DNA from: Prolixibacter denitrificans
GTDB lineage: Bacteria > Bacteroidota > Bacteroidia > Bacteroidales > Prolixibacteraceae
Length of the DNA: 64,000 nt
Assembly: GCF_003014495.1 (NCBI RefSeq)
Contig: NZ_PYGC01000010.1
Location: 1 to 64,000, forward strand
Direction of reading: 5' to 3'
Positions 35,984-42,902 of the stretch are shown in pieces. The notes under the pieces are model-generated. The model saw only the letters and a program-made list of their open reading frames with translations, made no database searches and was not told the origin of the DNA. The translations under genes and the position numbers were made by a program. Every line of letters begins with the position of its first letter. The first letter of the stretch is position 1.

Positions 35984-36640
35984 CTACTTAATCGCTCCAA
36001 ACCCAATCCCGGTGGAGTTGCCCAATCCTACATTCCAGATAAACACTTTGGTTTCGGGACGTCCTTCGATAAAAACCGGGCACCAACTGGCTTTATTCCC
36101 AATCCCTTTGTAGGTAATCAGCCGGGTGCCGGCCCGGGGATGTTCCCTGTCGAACCGGATATCGAACGACGCATCCTCTATTCCGGCTTTCCGCAGTTTG
36201 GTGGTTACGGTTTCCTTCAGGCAGGCATTGGCCCTGGGGTCGTCGTACAAAATGTGGTCAATCCGGTCGCCTACCCGCCGTTTGATAAAAACCGGGCTGG
36301 CCGTAAAGAACCGTTCGCGATTAGTCAAATCGGGGTCTTCCTGCACGACAATCTCTGATATTTCCATGCCCCGGAACATCGCCGGATCGGATTGCACCCC
36401 GTATATCAGGCGCCCGATTAATTGGCGACTGTGTGAGCTGAAGAAAAAAGAAGCTCCATTATCAAATTGCAACCCGTTGCCGGTTTTGCGACCTCCCTTC
36501 AGCCACGAATAAGAATAGAGTGACAGCTTGCCGTGTTCGTTGTTCCAGCCCAACCATTTATAGATGGTCCCGGTCAGCAAATGTTGGTGCTCAAAAGGAA
36601 TCAGAATATTCCGGGCATCGGTTTTTAAGTGGATTCTCAT
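35984..36640 (-). CDS. Cas6-like CRISPR RNA-processing endoribonuclease (solitary)
   Basis: 218 residues. The N-terminus (MRIHLKTDARNILIPFEHQH then LLTGTIYKWLG) and the C-terminal glycine-rich loop (VGLGNSTGIGFG, about 204-215) are Cas6 hallmarks. Segments FTASPVFIKRR and CPVFIEGRPETKVFIWNVG also fit the family. His18 or His20 near the N-terminus could be catalytic. Cas6 cuts CRISPR repeat RNA, often at a hairpin. No other cas gene and no CRISPR array is visible within the window, so its RNA target here is unknown. It is slightly short for the family (usually about 220-260). Confidence 0.85.
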   Translation of the reverse strand: MRIHLKTDARNILIPFEHQHLLTGTIYKWLGWNNEHGKLSLYSYSWLKGGRKTGNGLQFDNGASFFFSSHSRQLIGRLIYGVQSDPAMFRGMEISEIVVQEDPDLTNRERFFTASPVFIKRRVGDRIDHILYDDPRANACLKETVTTKLRKAGIEDASFDIRFDREHPRAGTRLITYKGIGNKASWCPVFIEGRPETKVFIWNVGLGNSTGIGFGAIK

Positions 36641-36671
36641 AGGTGTAAATGATAGGTAGTTTGGGTTCGGT

Positions 36672-36755
36672 TCAGCCCTTCACTTTCTTCAGGTCTGCAT
36701 TTTTCAGGGCTTTCTTCATGGCCCAGGAAAGGCGGTAGTTCACACGGGTAACCAA
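36672..36755 (-). CDS. Possible small basic ORF upstream of the Cas6-like gene
   Basis: 27 codons from a TTG at 36755: the peptide contains NYRLSWAMKKALKNADLKK and ends KVKG. It has a codon-like pattern and a clear amphipathic, basic character, and it stops 31 bp before the Cas6-like ATG. It may be the C-terminal remnant of a larger gene cut by the 22-bp repeats, or a real small protein. The start codon is uncertain. Confidence 0.35.
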   Translation of the reverse strand: MVTRVNYRLSWAMKKALKNADLKKVKG

Positions 36756-36765
36756 ATTCAAAAAT

Positions 36766-36890
36766 CATGCTTATGAAAAAAAATTTGATGCCTATGATTT
36801 TCCAATTTCATGCTTATGATTTTCCAATTTCATGCTTATGATTTTTAAAATGATGCGCATCGTTTTTTGATTTCATGCTTATGATTTACC
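36766..36890. repeat. 22-bp tandem repeat array (about six units)
   Basis: Units of the form CATGCTTATGATTTTCCAATTT follow head to tail. Two inner units are nearly identical; outer ones differ (GATGCCTATGA, GATGCGCATCG). There are no unique spacers, so this is not a CRISPR array. The array is in the 333-bp gap between the HU-like and Cas6-like genes, upstream of the latter. It has no sustained coding frame. Confidence 0.85.
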
Positions 36891-36893
36891 AAA

Positions 36894-36952
36894 GCCTAAA
36901 GCCGGAGTTTGTTTGAGTTGGCTCTTCACCTTTAAAACTACCGGCTTCAGGC
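36894..36952. repeat. Long-loop hairpin past the HU-like gene
   Basis: GCCTAAAGCCGG (36894-36905) pairs with CCGGCTTCAGGC (36941-36952), with one mismatch and a 35-nt loop. It starts 22 bp past the HU-like stop on the minus strand. It is unrelated to families A and B and may be another dispersed repeat. Confidence 0.6.
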
Positions 36953-36973
36953 ATCTTCAGTTACAATGACTCT

Positions 36974-37360
36974 TTACGAAGTCTTTTCGTACTTCATCAG
37001 TTTCATTGTGTCTTTCAGTTTAGGACCCGGGGTAAATACTGCTTTTACCCCTTTGACGTTCGAGGAAGTAACTTTATCAGCCGTTTCGGATGCACTACTG
37101 CTGATGCTCATCCGAAGACTACCCAGGTCACCTAAGCGAACGATTTGTCCGTCAGCCAACGAACGCCCGGCAATAGAAACCATGGCATACAAAACCGCAC
37201 GAATGTCGGCTCCGCTAACTGTACTTGCTTCTTCAATCAAAGCGGTCATGTTCTCCAGGGTCGTTTCCCCTGATGAAACGGCAGAAGCATAGTACTTCTT
37301 CTCTCCGCCGCCTACTACACCGGGTTCTCCCCGTTCGATGACTTTGAATTTAATAGCCAT
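36974..37360 (-). CDS. HU-like DNA-binding protein (HU_BactD type)
   Basis: 128 residues matching the Bacteroidota-specific HU-HIG/HU_BactD family: IKFKVIERGEPGVVGGGEKKYYA at the start, VSGADIRAVLYAMVSIAGRSLADGQIVRLGDLGSLRM in the middle, and VFTPGPKLKDTMKLMKYEK at the end. These proteins are often next to amidase or lysis genes in Bacteroidota genomes. They may bind DNA as dimers, but their target is not known. The RAYT gene and composite repeat II lie upstream; the Cas6-like gene lies downstream. Confidence 0.9.
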   Translation of the reverse strand: MAIKFKVIERGEPGVVGGGEKKYYASAVSSGETTLENMTALIEEASTVSGADIRAVLYAMVSIAGRSLADGQIVRLGDLGSLRMSISSSASETADKVTSSNVKGVKAVFTPGPKLKDTMKLMKYEKTS

Positions 37361-37429
37361 ATGCTACATATTTAATGATTTATAAATTCCTCTAAGGTTC
37401 GATTCAGTTTTGGTTTGTTCTTTTCGTTC

Positions 37430-37601
37430 GACCTGACAGCGTCGTCAGACCTGTCAGCGTCAAACATCTTTTTTCCCGACGCTGTCAGGTGCTTCGCACG
37501 CTGCCAGGTCTGTGTTCTATTCTTTAACCACCGTCAGGGTTTTCAACCACTGACGGGGTGCGTTCGAATCCCTGTCGGTGGTCGTGGACCCCGACAGTGG
37601 T
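37430..37601. repeat. Composite palindromic repeat element II
   Basis: A C-type palindrome (37430-37511: CCTGACAGCGTC and CCTGTCAGCGTC on the left, GACGCTGTCAGG and ACGCTGCCAGG on the right) is followed by a family-B block (37526-37601, ACCACCGTCAGGGTTTTC, AACCACTGACGGGG, CCCTGTCGGTGGTCG, GACCCCGACAGTGGT). The B block closely matches the ones in elements I and III. It lies 9 bp past the RAYT stop codon. Confidence 0.85.
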
Positions 37602-37609
37602 CTGCTCCT

Positions 37610-38260
37610 CTATCCATTTATCTTCAACCATTGTTCAATCTTTTCCCGGTCGATGCTGCGCCGGTGCATGGCGATGAAGTTGGTCCGATCGCCAAACCAA
37701 GCAACTACGTCTTTGCGGTGCAATCGGGTTGGTTTTATCGACACACACGCAGCGTACGAGCTCCAGGGATACCCTAACGGATGGTCGCTGAAACCATGAT
37801 GCACCGGGTTGTTATGAATGTACATCACCACCTGCCGCAAGTAGTGTTCATCGGTTATCAACTTCCGTTTAAAAGGACGTTCGAACAGCGCGCCATGGCG
37901 GGCGTGGCGTTTGTTGAAGGCCTTGATATATGCATTAAATAAATTGGAAAAATGTTGAAAAGGTGGTTTTAAACCTGACAGGTTTTGGAAACCTGTCAGG
38001 TTAGGCTCTGCGAAATTTGAAACCCTGTCAGGGTTAATTTCCACGTCAAACTCCTTTTCCTCCTTTATCCGCACCAACAAATGAAAATGGTTAGGCATTA
38101 ACACCCACGCATACGTATCGGCAATAGGATGAATGTATTTATCGTACAGCCGCAAAAAATGGAGATAGTTATCCTCTCCCGCAAACAGGTTCTCACCGTT
38201 GATGCCGCGGTTGTAGATGTGATAAAAACGGTCGGAGACGATAGGTTCGATTTTTTGCAT
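37610..38260 (-). CDS. REP-associated tyrosine transposase (RAYT, Y1/HUH family)
   Basis: 216 residues. The HUH metal motif is HFH at 58-60 (MPNHFHLLVRI), and the catalytic tyrosine is Tyr147 in MYIHNNP, the RAYT signature. RAYTs are single-copy IS200-related nucleases thought to spread REP palindromes. Residues 76-80 and 87-97 are encoded by palindromes of the local repeat family (see 37972-38002 and 38021-38035), inserted in frame in the variable loop between the HUH motif and FSNLFNAYIKAFNKRH. The reading frame is intact, so the protein may be active. Confidence 0.92.
   Translation of the reverse strand: MQKIEPIVSDRFYHIYNRGINGENLFAGEDNYLHFLRLYDKYIHPIADTYAWVLMPNHFHLLVRIKEEKEFDVEINPDRVSNFAEPNLTGFQNLSGLKPPFQHFSNLFNAYIKAFNKRHARHGALFERPFKRKLITDEHYLRQVVMYIHNNPVHHGFSDHPLGYPWSSYAACVSIKPTRLHRKDVVAWFGDRTNFIAMHRRSIDREKIEQWLKING
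37972..38002. repeat. Family-A palindrome inside the RAYT gene
   Basis: Arms AACCTGACAGGTTT (37972-37985) and AAACCTGTCAGGTT (37989-38002), 3-nt loop, the same as the intergenic copies. It is translated in the RAYT frame as NLTGFQNLSG. Confidence 0.9.
38021..38035. repeat. Short family-A palindrome inside the RAYT gene
   Basis: AACCCTGTCAGGGTT, a 15-bp near-perfect palindrome 18 bp from the longer one, translated in frame as NPDRV. Confidence 0.8.
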
Positions 38261-38274
38261 TGGTTCTGTGTTTA

Positions 38275-38305
38275 AACCTGACAGGTTTTTGAAACCTGTC
38301 AGGTT
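38275..38305. repeat. Family-A palindrome between the DUF5675 and RAYT genes
   Basis: Arms AACCTGACAGGTTT (38275-38288) and AAACCTGTCAGGTT (38292-38305), followed by AG as in the copies at 34067 and 37972. It is 9 bp past the DUF5675 stop and 14 bp before the RAYT start. Confidence 0.9.
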
Positions 38306-38314
38306 AGAAAATTT

Positions 38315-38956
38315 TTACCCCAAATACTTTCCGCTCACCCAGCCTTCGACGTGGATGCGTGCCCAGCCGTCGCGTTGTTCGATGGTTTCGACACCGGTGT
38401 TTTCGAACAAAACACCCATCCGGTTACCGCCCGGTGAAGCGCGAAAGTTGAGTTGGTCGGCCACCACCAGTTGGTCGGCCTCCGAAGTTTCTGATTTTCC
38501 ATTAACGCTATCCCGGTAGGTAATCCATACCGCCTCGCCCAGTTCGAGTACATTGGCTATCATCGGGTAGATGCGTTGATAAGCTTTCCTGCTTTCTCCA
38601 ATGAAACCATCCCGCTCGATGTTCACCTGCGAGGTATCGCCCACCAACAGGCAACCGTCGGTGTCGTCATCGGTATTGCCGGTATGTATGAGGATACCTT
38701 CGAATCCCGGGACACCAACAATGTGCAGCATTCCTCTATGGAAATCGGCACCATACCGTTCGAGGTATTTGGTATGCAAACGGCCCTGTTCATATAACTC
38801 CACGCGGTAACGCCCGGCGGGAATGCCGGTCTGACCGTATTGTTTCCTGTCACGCGGCCGGTCTTCGAGGGTATAACAGGCAAAAGTGCCGTTGATGAGC
38901 AGCATCCCCAGCGCCGATTCGCCGGAGGTGCTGTACCGTATCACTTGCAGTTCCAT
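38315..38956 (-). CDS. DUF5675-SH3 domain protein (phage-lysis associated)
   Basis: 213 residues. Residues 1 to about 130 form the DUF5675 domain (YTLEDRPRD, PAGRYRVELYEQG, MLHIVGVPGFEGILIHTGNTDDDTDGCLLVG), a family found mostly in phages and phage-like elements. A bacterial SH3-like domain follows at about 148-213 (LNFRASPGGNRMGVLFENT, GWARIHVEGWVSGKYLG) and probably binds the cell wall. The His-Thr-Gly-Asn core resembles the L,D-transpeptidase-like catalytic region, but the enzymatic function is unproven. It starts 3 bp after the holin stop. Confidence 0.87.
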   Translation of the reverse strand: MELQVIRYSTSGESALGMLLINGTFACYTLEDRPRDRKQYGQTGIPAGRYRVELYEQGRLHTKYLERYGADFHRGMLHIVGVPGFEGILIHTGNTDDDTDGCLLVGDTSQVNIERDGFIGESRKAYQRIYPMIANVLELGEAVWITYRDSVNGKSETSEADQLVVADQLNFRASPGGNRMGVLFENTGVETIEQRDGWARIHVEGWVSGKYLG

Positions 38957-38959
38957 GGG

Positions 38960-39595
38960 CTATCCTTTTGCGTTGGTAAAGGGTTCGTTTGTCGTGGGCA
39001 TAGCCGTCGGCTGCGTCCGGAAACGCTGTTCCATCAGGTTGGTCTTATCGGCGCTGCCTTTACTGGAACCGAAGAAGTACGAGAGTACCATGGTGAAGCC
39101 GGCCACCAGGGCACCAAACAGCTGGTTAATGGCTCCGTTGGTCGAGAAGGTTTTCCCGTTGAACGAACCAATGACCGCCATCATCACCAGGGTAAAGAAA
39201 CCGACCACCACAATAATCGCCAAAGCCAGAAACAGCCAGTCGCGACGCCCCGTAGCATTGGTGACCTGTATCTCACGGCGGCGGGCATCCTGTACATCGC
39301 CCAGGTACGATTGTGTTTCTTCCAGTTCGATACGGGCCGATTGCAGCAACAACTCCTGCAACTGCACCTTGTTGGTAGCTTCGAGCTCCTTCAGTTTTAC
39401 CAGCAGTTCGGGATGGTCGGTCAGCTGTTTTTCGATGGCTTCCGGGTCATCATCGAGAATGCCGGTCGCGCCTTTGAGGAGGTTAATGATCCGGTCGGAT
39501 GCTCCGCCGGTAACAATGCTCCCTAACAGGGGAAGGCCTTTTTTGAGCAAGGTTTCGCCCAACTTTCGCAGGCCGCTTTTCTTGTCTTTTTTCAT
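38960..39595 (-). CDS. Holin-like protein (GTA/3TM holin family)
   Basis: 211 residues from the ATG at 39595; 30 upstream codons are open but overlap the small ORF at 39630 in another frame. The N-terminal amphipathic part (MKKDKKSGLRKLGETLLKKG) is followed by a coiled region (DPEAIEKQLTDHPELLVKLKELE) and membrane segments at about 127-150 and 165-185 (LAIIVVVGFFTLVMMAVIG, LFGALVAGFTMVLSYFFGS). This matches the 3TM holin family that opens the membrane for phage or GTA release. It is 3 bp from the DUF5675 gene, so they are co-transcribed. Confidence 0.85.
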   Translation of the reverse strand: MKKDKKSGLRKLGETLLKKGLPLLGSIVTGGASDRIINLLKGATGILDDDPEAIEKQLTDHPELLVKLKELEATNKVQLQELLLQSARIELEETQSYLGDVQDARRREIQVTNATGRRDWLFLALAIIVVVGFFTLVMMAVIGSFNGKTFSTNGAINQLFGALVAGFTMVLSYFFGSSKGSADKTNLMEQRFRTQPTAMPTTNEPFTNAKG

Positions 39596-39629
39596 GTGTA
39601 TCGGATTGGTAGGTAAATGATTGATCAGC

Positions 39630-39752
39630 TTAGTCTTTCCTGCCCGGAGTGAGCAGGATATTTTTCTCATTGATAGGATAAACACGGGAATGGGTTACCT
39701 CCGGTGTGAGGTTGCCCTGTCGGGTCAAAAGGTTGTTCGTCGGTCGTTTCAT
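39630..39752 (-). CDS. Small ORF (40 residues) at the head of the holin transcript
   Basis: ATG at 39752 to TAA at 39630. The peptide starts MKRPTNNLLTRQG and ends ENNILLTP-like INEKNILLTPGRKD. It is 34 bp upstream of the holin ATG on the same strand. The residue mix looks protein-like (polar, few rare residues), and position suggests a lysis-module partner. No family is recognised. Confidence 0.45.
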   Translation of the reverse strand: MKRPTNNLLTRQGNLTPEVTHSRVYPINEKNILLTPGRKD

Positions 39753-40134
39753 CAGTCTCGGGTTGAGGTTATACTTGTCACTTTCAGCCGGAAATTACCT
39801 GTCGATTCCGGTTGTTTTCTTTTTTCCCCCGTAAACTGATGCTATTGTTTTCTGTCTGTGGCTAGCCGGATGGTCACCCGGTTGAACCAAAATGATAGCC
39901 TAACTTAATCATTATATGGTTAAGAATCAATTTAAACAAAAGGCAAATATTAGATTAAATGACGCAATATGGGCGAATTATTGAGGATTCTTCCCAAAAG
40001 CATCAGTCTTCATTAAACCTTTTTCAGATTATTTCCCAATACAATAAATGCATTAAACAAAAAGAGCCATGTAGGGTTATAAGGATTTAGGCAGGAACAA
40101 CTTGAGTCAATTATATAAGATACAAATCCATTCC
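39753..40134. other. Intergenic region between the lysis module and the Crp-like gene
   Basis: 382 bp between divergent genes with no supported ORF. It is A/T-rich from 39890 on. Promoters for the minus-strand module and the plus-strand operon must lie here; none could be assigned. Confidence 0.4.
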
Positions 40135-40701
40135 ATGACAGAGCTGGAGAATTATATTCATTCCTATTTTAAAGTATTCCCTGATGAATTAACGGTGATA
40201 TCGTCCCTGTTCAAACTAACCAGTCTGAAAAAGGGAGGTTATTTCCTGAAACCCGGACAGATATGCGACCTGCTTAGCTTCCATAAGTCTGGTTATATGA
40301 GGGTATTTCAACCCAAAGGAGACAAAAAAATCACACAATGGATCTCGTACAAAGGATTTTTTATTACCGATTTACGCTGCATTCATTTTAATCAACCTAC
40401 CCCCTACTACATGCAGGCCCTGACAGACTGTGAATTCTATACGATTACCCGGGACGAATACAAAAGTCTGGCTGACCGCTTGCCACGCTGGCACGAAATC
40501 GAGAAACTCTGCATTGCCAGCTATTTTACTGTGATGGAAGACCGGGTGTTCAACCTATTATCGATGCCGGCGGCAGAACGCTATCAACACTTACTAAACG
40601 AACATCCTGAACTCTTCAACCAGGTCCCCCTACAGTACCTCGCCTCGATGATCGGAATGTCTCCTGAAACATTAAGCCGACTTCGTAAGAGTACGCGTTA
40701 A
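40135..40701 (+). CDS. Crp/Fnr-family regulator (cNMP-binding fold, short HTH)
   Basis: 188 residues from the ATG at 40135; a TTG at 40102 is open upstream. A cyclic-nucleotide-binding beta-roll fills about 20-115 (LKKGGYFLKPGQICDLLSFHKSGYMRVF), and the C-terminus ends in a compact helix-turn-helix (QVPLQYLASMIGMSPETLSRLRKS). The classic cAMP-binding RAS motif is missing, as in most Bacteroidota members. It is the first gene of a plus-strand run of enzymes and is the obvious candidate regulator. Confidence 0.9.
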   Translation: MTELENYIHSYFKVFPDELTVISSLFKLTSLKKGGYFLKPGQICDLLSFHKSGYMRVFQPKGDKKITQWISYKGFFITDLRCIHFNQPTPYYMQALTDCEFYTITRDEYKSLADRLPRWHEIEKLCIASYFTVMEDRVFNLLSMPAAERYQHLLNEHPELFNQVPLQYLASMIGMSPETLSRLRKSTR

Positions 40702-40811
40702 AGCTATTTCTTGATCTATATCAAAAGTACCGGTGATAATTGTCCCGAACTTTGGGTTATCAGATTGAATTAGTTGACACGACAGAGTCAACTTCACCCA
40801 AAGCAAAGCGA

Positions 40812-41249
40812 ATGATTGAAGTCAACTCCAAAGCACCTATTTTGATATCAGGGCAAATACAAATTGCTGCACCCCCGGATAAAGTCTGGTCAATTCTGTC
40901 AGACATCGACAACTGGAATACGTGGCTGAAGATGGTCAGCCATTCGAAATTAAACGGCCCACTTGAACCCAACACGACCTTTGACTGGAAAGCCGGGGGA
41001 ACCCGAATTCATTCCCGGCTACATACCGTGCTTCCTCCACAATTTATCGGATGGACCGGTAAAGCAATGAACATGTTGGCCATCCACAACTGGAAGTTCG
41101 TTGATAACGGTAAGCACACGGAAGTTTTCGTCGAAGAAAGTATGGAAGGATGGCTGGCCAGGCTATTTAAGAGTCTGTTGAAAAAATCATTGGGAAAAGA
41201 CATGCAACTGTCTCTTGAACTATTAAAAGAAACATGTGAGAAGAAATAA
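40812..41249 (+). CDS. SRPBCC-superfamily (polyketide cyclase/START-like) protein
   Basis: 145 residues from the ATG at 40812; the longer frame begins with TTG at 40740. The helix-grip fold is clear: IQIAAPPDKVWSILSDIDNWNTWLK, then GGTRIHSRLHTVLPPQFIGWTGKA and a long C-terminal helix. Members bind hydrophobic small molecules; some are cyclases or hydratases. It is second in the putative detoxification run. Confidence 0.85.
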   Translation: MIEVNSKAPILISGQIQIAAPPDKVWSILSDIDNWNTWLKMVSHSKLNGPLEPNTTFDWKAGGTRIHSRLHTVLPPQFIGWTGKAMNMLAIHNWKFVDNGKHTEVFVEESMEGWLARLFKSLLKKSLGKDMQLSLELLKETCEKK

Positions 41250-41291
41250 GTTTTCCTCTGGTTAAAATGGATAAATCTAAATTTTCATAAC

Positions 41292-42407
41292 ATGAAACAG
41301 GCCGAACCTTTCCAAATTCAAGTAGAAGAATCTGTTCTTACCGATCTTAAAGAACGACTGGTGAAAACCAGATGGACCGATGAACCCGAAAACGCTAATT
41401 GGAATTACGGGACAAATCCGGGCTATCTCAGAGAGCTGGTTGAATACTGGCTCAATGAATATAACTGGCGAACACATGAAACTCTTCTCAATAGGTTTCC
41501 TCAATTCAGGGTCAGGATTGATGGAGTTGGGATTCATTTCATCCATATAAAAGGGAAAGGAAATAGTCCCAAGCCACTGCTTCTTACCCACGGATGGCCT
41601 GATTCGTTTTACCGTTTTTACAAGGTAATCCCTATGTTGGATGACTTTGACCTCATCATTCCGTCCATCCCCGGGTTCGGTTTCTCTGATCACAAAGCCA
41701 TGAACGCCGACCAGGTTGCAATTTTGTGGGCCAAACTCATGGGTGATGTATTGGGTTACACTCACTTTTACGCAGCCGGGGGTGATATGGGCACCCCGAT
41801 TACCAAGTCGTTAGCCAATCAGTACCCGGAAGCAGTTAAAGCCATTCATCTGACGGATGTAGGTTATCCCAATGGCAGCGAAGACTGGAGCCAGATGACC
41901 CAACCGGAACAGGAATTTGGACAGCTTATTCAGCAATGGTGGTTCGCTGAAGGGGCATTTAATATGATCCAATCAACGAAACCACAAACATTAGGATATG
42001 CATTGAACGATTCTCCCGTAGGACTTGCCTCCTGGATACTGGAAAAGTTCTATGCCTGGAGCGACAACAAGGGCAATATCGAAACCCGTTTCACAAAAGA
42101 TGAATTGTTAACCAATATCATGATTTACTGGGTTTCGCAAACGATTAACTCATCAATCCGCATGTACCTGGAGAATGCTCGTGCAGTTTTTATGGCTGAA
42201 GAGGGCCCTCTCTACAATCGACACGTTAGCACCCCAACGGGTGTCGCACTATTTCCGGGCGAAGCACAATTTCCGGAAGAATGGGCAAAGCGAATGGTCA
42301 ATCTCAAATCCATTACGATAATGGAAAAGGGAGGACATTTTTCAGCCATGGAAGAGCCGGAATTATGGGCGGATAATCTTAAAACATTTTTTAAGGGGAT
42401 AGACTAA
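41292..42407 (+). CDS. Epoxide hydrolase (EHN domain plus alpha/beta-hydrolase)
   Basis: 371 residues. An N-terminal EHN domain (about 5-110, FQIQVEESVLTDLKERLVKTRWTDE) precedes the alpha/beta-hydrolase core with HGWPDSF at 100-106, the nucleophile elbow GGDMG (Asp165), and the catalytic His349 in EKGGHFSAMEEPE. Aspartate as nucleophile is typical of microsomal-type epoxide hydrolases. The physiological epoxide is unknown. Neighbours suggest a pathway for a hydrophobic or aromatic compound. Confidence 0.93.
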   Translation: MKQAEPFQIQVEESVLTDLKERLVKTRWTDEPENANWNYGTNPGYLRELVEYWLNEYNWRTHETLLNRFPQFRVRIDGVGIHFIHIKGKGNSPKPLLLTHGWPDSFYRFYKVIPMLDDFDLIIPSIPGFGFSDHKAMNADQVAILWAKLMGDVLGYTHFYAAGGDMGTPITKSLANQYPEAVKAIHLTDVGYPNGSEDWSQMTQPEQEFGQLIQQWWFAEGAFNMIQSTKPQTLGYALNDSPVGLASWILEKFYAWSDNKGNIETRFTKDELLTNIMIYWVSQTINSSIRMYLENARAVFMAEEGPLYNRHVSTPTGVALFPGEAQFPEEWAKRMVNLKSITIMEKGGHFSAMEEPELWADNLKTFFKGID

Positions 42408-42471
42408 TTGTGAAACGAACTCTCCATAAAAGACAAAAATGGTTCGCCAATCAACTATAAAAAAATAAGCT

Positions 42472-42837
42472 ATGAATATTTTGTTATGGATTCTTCAGAT
42501 CCTGCTTGCCCTGCATACGATAATGGGCGCCATTTGGAAATTTACCAACCCTGCATCTACCGTATCTTCCCTTCAGTCAATACCTCACGGAGTTTGGCAG
42601 ACACTGGGCATCATTGAATTCCTGTGTGCCATCGGTCTATTCCTTCCGGCATTGACGAAACGTCTGGCTATCCTCCCCCCCATCGCTGCACTCATTATTG
42701 TTGTTGAAATGTTGGGATACATCGGATTGAGCTTTTATTCCGGAGACACGAACTACAGTCATAGCATCTATTGGCTGACAGTTGCAGCTATCAGTGCATT
42801 TATCGCTTACGGCCGACTGGAGCTCAGGCCGCTTTAA
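42472..42837 (+). CDS. DoxX-like membrane protein
   Basis: 121 residues, four membrane segments (about 1-20, 45-63, 68-88, 100-118). The sequence pattern (LLWILQILLALHTIMGAIWKF, IGLFLPALTKRLAILPPIAAL) is that of the DoxX/DoxX-like_2 family. These small membrane proteins often accompany stress or oxidoreductase genes; a quinone-linked role is proposed only for a few members. It is in the plus-strand enzyme run. Confidence 0.85.
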   Translation: MNILLWILQILLALHTIMGAIWKFTNPASTVSSLQSIPHGVWQTLGIIEFLCAIGLFLPALTKRLAILPPIAALIIVVEMLGYIGLSFYSGDTNYSHSIYWLTVAAISAFIAYGRLELRPL

Positions 42838-42902
42838 TATCATCATGAATAAGCTGAAAGACAATTCACCGGAATAAATACACAAAATAGAATAGGTTCA
42901 AC

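Noticed and set aside
36766..36890. CRISPR array next to the Cas6-like gene
   Set aside because: The units follow directly with no unique spacers, and the 22-bp unit is not palindromic; this is a plain tandem repeat.
38840..39620. Two long plus-strand open frames opposite the holin and DUF5675 genes
   Set aside because: They are antisense shadows; the minus-strand products show clear holin and DUF5675-SH3 features.
33925..39752. Complete prophage
   Set aside because: Only lysis-type and HU-like genes are present; there is no integrase, terminase, capsid or tail gene.
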